Source: Rotaria sp. Silwood1 (Eukaryota; Rotifera; Eurotatoria; Philodinida; Philodinidae). From it: a stretch of DNA of 64,000 nt. The position numbers and the translations under genes were made by a program. Numbering within the stretch: the first letter of the stretch is position 1; each line of letters begins with the position of its first letter. Below the pieces are notes generated by a model that saw nothing but the letters and a program-made list of their open reading frames with translations, was not told the DNA's origin and did not search any database. Shown here one piece after another: positions 59,738 through 64,000 of the stretch. Location of the stretch: the NCBI GenBank assembly GCA_905250075.1, contig CAJNOP010000682.1, forward strand, positions 26,047-90,046, in the 5' to 3' direction.

Positions 59738-62384
59738 TCATGACGAGTTATGTGGATGCATTAACTTCATACGTTTGCCTTCAGCTGATGTATCTATTTG
59801 TTTATTCGTGCGCTTTTCAAACCACAGGTACATCTTACATGTAGGTGGTGCCGTTGCACAATGATGTGGCACAAGCTCCTCCTGAATTGTAGCTTCTCTT
59901 CCGCTTTGGGAGAGCCATCGAGTAATATGACTCCAAAATTCATATCCATTAAATACTTGAAACTTGGCATTTGATAAATATTCGGCTCTCTCCAATATCA
60001 TTGTCGCGTGCTCCGGATTGAGAATACTAGTTTCAAGATGTTTGACATGGCAAGGTAAATTTGAAACGATATCAGTAAGAAATAACTTTCCTACTGTATT
60101 ATAATCACAAATTAGTTCAATTGAACGAAGATTCGAAGATTGATTGAATAGAATTTTAGCACCTTCATGAAAACTTACAATTTCAGACTTAGACCAAAGT
60201 ATTAACGTCAATTTTTTAAGACACGATAGATTAACAATTGTTGAAAGATGTTTTATTAAATCTACAGACCATGTTTGATTGATGCTGAGACAAAGCTTTG
60301 TCACATTTTGAAAGAAATAATTTGGTGTTGAACTATTCTAAAGTAAAAAACAAAACAACGTAGAATATTTAAAAATATTCAAATAGGAAATATGAATCAT
60401 CACATTCAAATGAAACAAAAAATTAATTTACGAAAATTCTACATTGAGTTAGACAATTGAAGAGCTTTAGATGTCAAGTATTTCCTCTGTATAATATTTT
60501 TTATTGAATATTTCTCGTTGTTAATTTGAAAGCATGAAGAAATCAACTTGCTTTTTACAGATCTTAAAAAAGATTCTATGTTGAAAAAGAAACATAACTG
60601 TCTTTCAGACTTTTATTTGTGCATCATTTTATCCTTATAGAGAACCAAGCAGTATAAAGTTTGAATTCACAGAACAGTAATTTACTAATATTTTTTTTTG
60701 TCAAGCAGAAAACGATTTTCTTCAATACAGAAAAAAAATATTTTCGAATCTTAAATGATTTGATGTTAATAACAACGATTTCGATGCAATTTATTGCTAA
60801 AAACATTCAAAATGTATCCGTTTCGTATAAGAATTTTCTAAATACTAAATTTCTTCATGAAGGAATTTCAAGATAGTAGATCATTTAAACATGATTTAAG
60901 CCAAGTTGTCTCTTTACTGCTACTTTGGTTATGAACTCAACAACATTTTGATTGATCATTCATTGAAAGTATGTTTTTAGAGTTTGAATTCATCAATAAA
61001 TAGTGCATTCGAGAACAGTCTTAATCACTTATGACGAACGAATACCAAAAGTCCATAATAACTAACTATCATTTGAATCGAGACAATACCTTAAAATTCA
61101 ATTAGTGCAAATCTAATATAAATCTTAAACATGACTCAATTTTAAGTTATAATGATAACTTATTAAAATAATGCTTACATTTTGTTGAGATTCATTAAAT
61201 GTCATTTTGTCCAAGTCCAAAGATAACTCACATATATTAACAATGATTGTTGCATTATTGTCAGCAATGTTCAATGTCGAATGTCGAATTCCGCTTCGAT
61301 ACTCTGGATATTCGACGTAATTCTTAAAGAGTGGTATCGAATAGAGATGAAATACTTCACCACCTATTTCTTCTTGAAGATTACACTTGATAAGCCAATT
61401 TTTATTTTCAAGCCAGAATCGAGTTCGAAATGGTGCAATCAATGATTCTATTGTAACATCATTTGAATTAAAACGTTTAAAAACTTCGAACGAGAATTCA
61501 AACTTGTCCAATAGAGGTAATTTCGTTTGAATGAACTTCTCCCATCGAGAACCATCAAATAATTTAGAATTAGGTTCACAACTCGGAAAGAGTAATCGAA
61601 GATGTTTTAATGCAGGTAATCGTGAAAGAAGTGCTTCAACATCATTCATTTTTATACTCGTACAATGATTTAATAAGAGCGATGTTAAATTGGTTGTTAG
61701 ATCGGTATCAGAATCATCCATAACAGCAGAATTATCGAAACTGTACTTACGAAGATATTTTATAACAAGGGTTTGTAGATAAGGTAAGTGGGAAATAATA
61801 GCATAAAGTGTCTTCCAATGACATTCATATATTATTACGTGTTTCAAACTACATTGATTAGGCCATTGTAGCTCACTGATACTATCAGAGAATCCTTTAA
61901 ATTCGAATTTATGAAGATTATGATTTGACAAGATAGATGACATAAGTGACATATGTCTGTTCAGGTGAAGTCCATCTAACGAAATTGAAAATGTTCTAAG
62001 TAAACATTGCATTATGTGGTTTTTAAATTTATTCAAATCACTGGCTTGTACTTTGGTAAGTTTCAATGAACGTAGCCGAATGAACTGATCAATACGAAAA
62101 TGAGAAAAAAATAATTCAATTTGATTGTTTGTTTGTAATTCATCCGAAAGCGTTATTGAAACGATATTTTTAGGATTAATAATACGAGCTATGACGGGTA
62201 GATCAGATTTGAACATGTAACGAAAGTCTAATTCATATCGATCATAAGTATTTGCGACATAATAGAGTTGTTTACTCGTACATCGTATTGAAAATAGAAT
62301 TGTTTCTACATCGAGATAATTGAAAATTCTATGAATTATTTCGATGGGTAACGCTTCAAAATGAGATTTATTTGTAGCAGACAT
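59738..62384 (-). CDS. F-box-like protein with leucine-rich C-terminal region (gene 2)
   Basis: Two exons, 61179-62384 and 59738-60337, joined in phase 0 across an 841-base intron, giving about 601 residues. The F-box pattern is at residues 8-48 (HFEALPIEIIHRIFNYLDVE, then RCTSKQLYYVANTYDRY). After it comes the regular arrangement of this family: IVSITLSDE, LRSLKLTKV, LHKFEFKGF, LKHVIIYEC, LQTLVIKYL, LTSLLLNHCTSI and LKHLRLLFP, i.e. degenerate leucine-rich repeats. The second exon continues the pattern (VTKLCLSINQTW, LKKLTLILWS, LRSIELICD, VKHLETSI). The predicted role is an SCF substrate receptor or other SKP1-linked adaptor in the cytosol or nucleus. It resembles gene 1 in design, but the two are too diverged to be a recent duplicate. 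Confidence 0.82.
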
Positions 62385-64000
62385 ATATATGTGATAGTTT
62401 ACTTAGTGTCAAATGGTTATGCAGCATTTCAATTGCAAAATCTAAGAATAAAATATAGTGTACACGCTGATTCAAGTAAACACCAGAGAAAAATATATCG
62501 GAAGACATTAACAGAGAGAGAAGATGTGTGTTGTTACAAGAGAAATCCCCACAATCAAAGAAAAAATATCTCAAAAAAAAATGTAATTGCTTAATTCACA
62601 GTGAAAATTCCTATATTGTATGAGTAATACGTTCTAGTAAAATTCCCAACAACAAAACATTATTTCGTCAAGCGCGAGGTACATACTTTTTTAAAACATT
62701 GTGTATTTTCACAATTACAGATATCTGTACATTTTGCTTCCATTGTCTATACACGTACCATTAGAAACACTGCTGTTATGTATTTTATTTTCCAACTATA
62801 CACGAAAATTGTCTGCCCACGTGCAGCATCAACACTTCATGATGCATCATATTTTAATTCTTCTCATTCTAATGCACAGAACGAAAACAAAAATCGAAAA
62901 AAAAAACAACAGGGCAAATATGCGAAACGATAGCAAATCTTCCACTATTGGCAGGTTAATTTTCGAGATGCGCTCAATATAGTACTAATATAAAAAAAAT
63001 AGAGAAAACCTTTTCTCTTTATCGAACTATGCTTTTAGTGTTTTTTTAAAAGAAGTAGCAAAAGACACACCGAAATAGCGGGTGCTATCATACAATAGGA
63101 GAAATAGTCGCCTCCAGAGATTACGAAAGTCAAATGATATCCTTTTGTCATACTTGGTACGTGGGTGGTGCAAAATACTTCATACGCTTACGAGGAAAAG
63201 TCCATCGATCCATTTTAGAAGTTTTTCGATTGCTTTACTCTATGAGTCCGAAAATCTTCAACAATCTAGCTAATACCCCTAGTTATAACATTATGTTTTT
63301 AAATACTGTTTTAAAAACTTTATTTCACAATGACTGGATTATCAACTTCAAAAACAGTACAACATTCATACGTTGAGTGTAAGTGTCAGTGTTCAGTAAC
63401 TCATATCCATCTACACGAAAATTCTCACCTCCCATACCAGAGCATTTTAGACAAATTAGTTAATTTCCCATCGCAAATCATGACAGACAAGCTTAAAAGA
63501 CTGCTCGACATGATGAAAGACCTTTTGATCCACAGATAGCACTCATACGTCGTTAGAATTTAATAAAAAACAAAAAGAGCAATATTCGTATGATAAGTGA
63601 TAACAGCTTTTTCGATCATCTAGATGGTCATTTATATTTTGATACGTTTCTATTTATCACAAACGAGAAGCAGTACTATGGGTTCATTCGATATTCGTAA
63701 AATCTATCTGGTATATACGTATGTTTGGACATTTCGTTGACTTCAAGCGAAAAACAATTTCGTGAAAGAATTGTTTTGTATATGAAGAAAATAAGATGTG
63801 ACGTTTCAAGAAGGTTTACATGAATTTCGGCCCAAGGAATTTTCGGCCCGGCCCGATTGTCCGGTGATTTTTCGGCCTGGGCCGAAAGTCATGAAGGACT
63901 TTCGGCCCAGGCCCAAATTCACCTTGTCAATCCCTTAAAAGAAGCCATATTTATATAACTAGTTGGTACACTTCGTAGTGCTGAGCAGTACGTCGTAGTG
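62385..64000. other. Right-hand flank, gene-poor
   Basis: About 1.6 kb. The plus-strand frames at 62701-62982 and 63082-63539 lack family resemblance. A weak TGTGGG-like patch (GAGTGTAAGTGTCAGTGTTC and later CATATCCATCTACACG) lies at 63374-63418. The GC-rich hairpin at 63825-63915 is listed separately. Confidence 0.4.
63825..63915. repeat. GC-rich TTCGGCCC repeat and perfect hairpin
   Basis: Four to five copies of TTCGGCCC/TTTCGGCC within 90 bases. Arms GGCCTGGGCCGAAAGTC (63874-63890) and GACTTTCGGCCCAGGCC (63897-63913) are perfectly complementary with a six-base loop. It is far more GC-rich than its A/T-rich setting. Confidence 0.75.

Noticed and set aside
63082-63539. Two overlapping frames that look protein-like in places
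   Set aside because: No recognisable domain and no splice-consistent extension; left unannotated.
1-64000. CRISPR arrays, operons, tRNA and rRNA genes
   Set aside because: No evenly spaced direct repeats with unique spacers, no cloverleaf with a TTCGA arm, and no rRNA-like block was seen. Gene structure is eukaryotic throughout.

Overview
The window is about 64 kb of AT-rich eukaryotic nuclear DNA with intron-containing genes, many short A/T introns, foldback repeats and one 100-base assembly gap at 34420-34519. It is an animal: it carries two GATA factors, a neuropeptide precursor, glucosidase II alpha, a cation-dependent mannose-6-phosphate receptor and TTC29. The best guess is a bdelloid rotifer. 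The grounds are the gene style, two divergent F-box/leucine-rich-type genes, and dispersed TGTGGG-type arrays, which match the telomeric repeat reported for bdelloids. Genus is not decidable from sequence alone. I see no bacterial, viral, CRISPR, rRNA or tRNA feature.

Layout. 0.5-0.85 kb: a small neuropeptide precursor (+). 4.4-6.0 and 9.8-13.8 kb: two GATA zinc-finger genes in tandem (-), separated by a foldback element. 17.2-26.9 kb: two secretory-pathway genes on the minus strand only about 200 bp apart, the mannose-6-phosphate receptor (7 exons) and glucosidase II alpha (19 exons). 27.3-30.6 kb: TTC29-like TPR gene (+), divergent from glucosidase II. 30.6-32.1 kb: a secreted Cys-rich protein and a two-TM protein (-). 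34-38.2 kb: a rearranged block with GGAATTCC-word repeats, the gap, several TGTGGG palindromes, a truncated intronless SEC63-like gene and a piggyBac transposase scrap. 39.4-42.4 kb: a decayed pogo/Tigger element and a 1.7-kb long-TIR element. 42.5-45.5 kb: a five-exon F-box-like gene (-). 49 kb: another TGTGGG palindrome. 52.8-54.2 kb: a secreted DUF4139 protein (+). 54.5-57.6 kb: a nest of foldback elements. 59.7-62.4 kb: a second F-box-like gene (-). The rest is gene-poor A/T-rich sequence.

The most unusual signal is the set of TGTGGG/CCCACA palindromes. In each one a G-rich arm is followed by a C-rich arm on the same strand, the geometry of fused telomeres. Two of them share the same 20-base core in opposite orientation. 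One lies about 240 bp past the stop of the truncated SEC63-like gene. They could be telomere-healing or fusion scars, or a mobile foldback family built from telomere-like repeats. Exon boundaries below were read by eye from GT/AG sites, reading-frame phase and protein homology; they have not been checked against transcripts.
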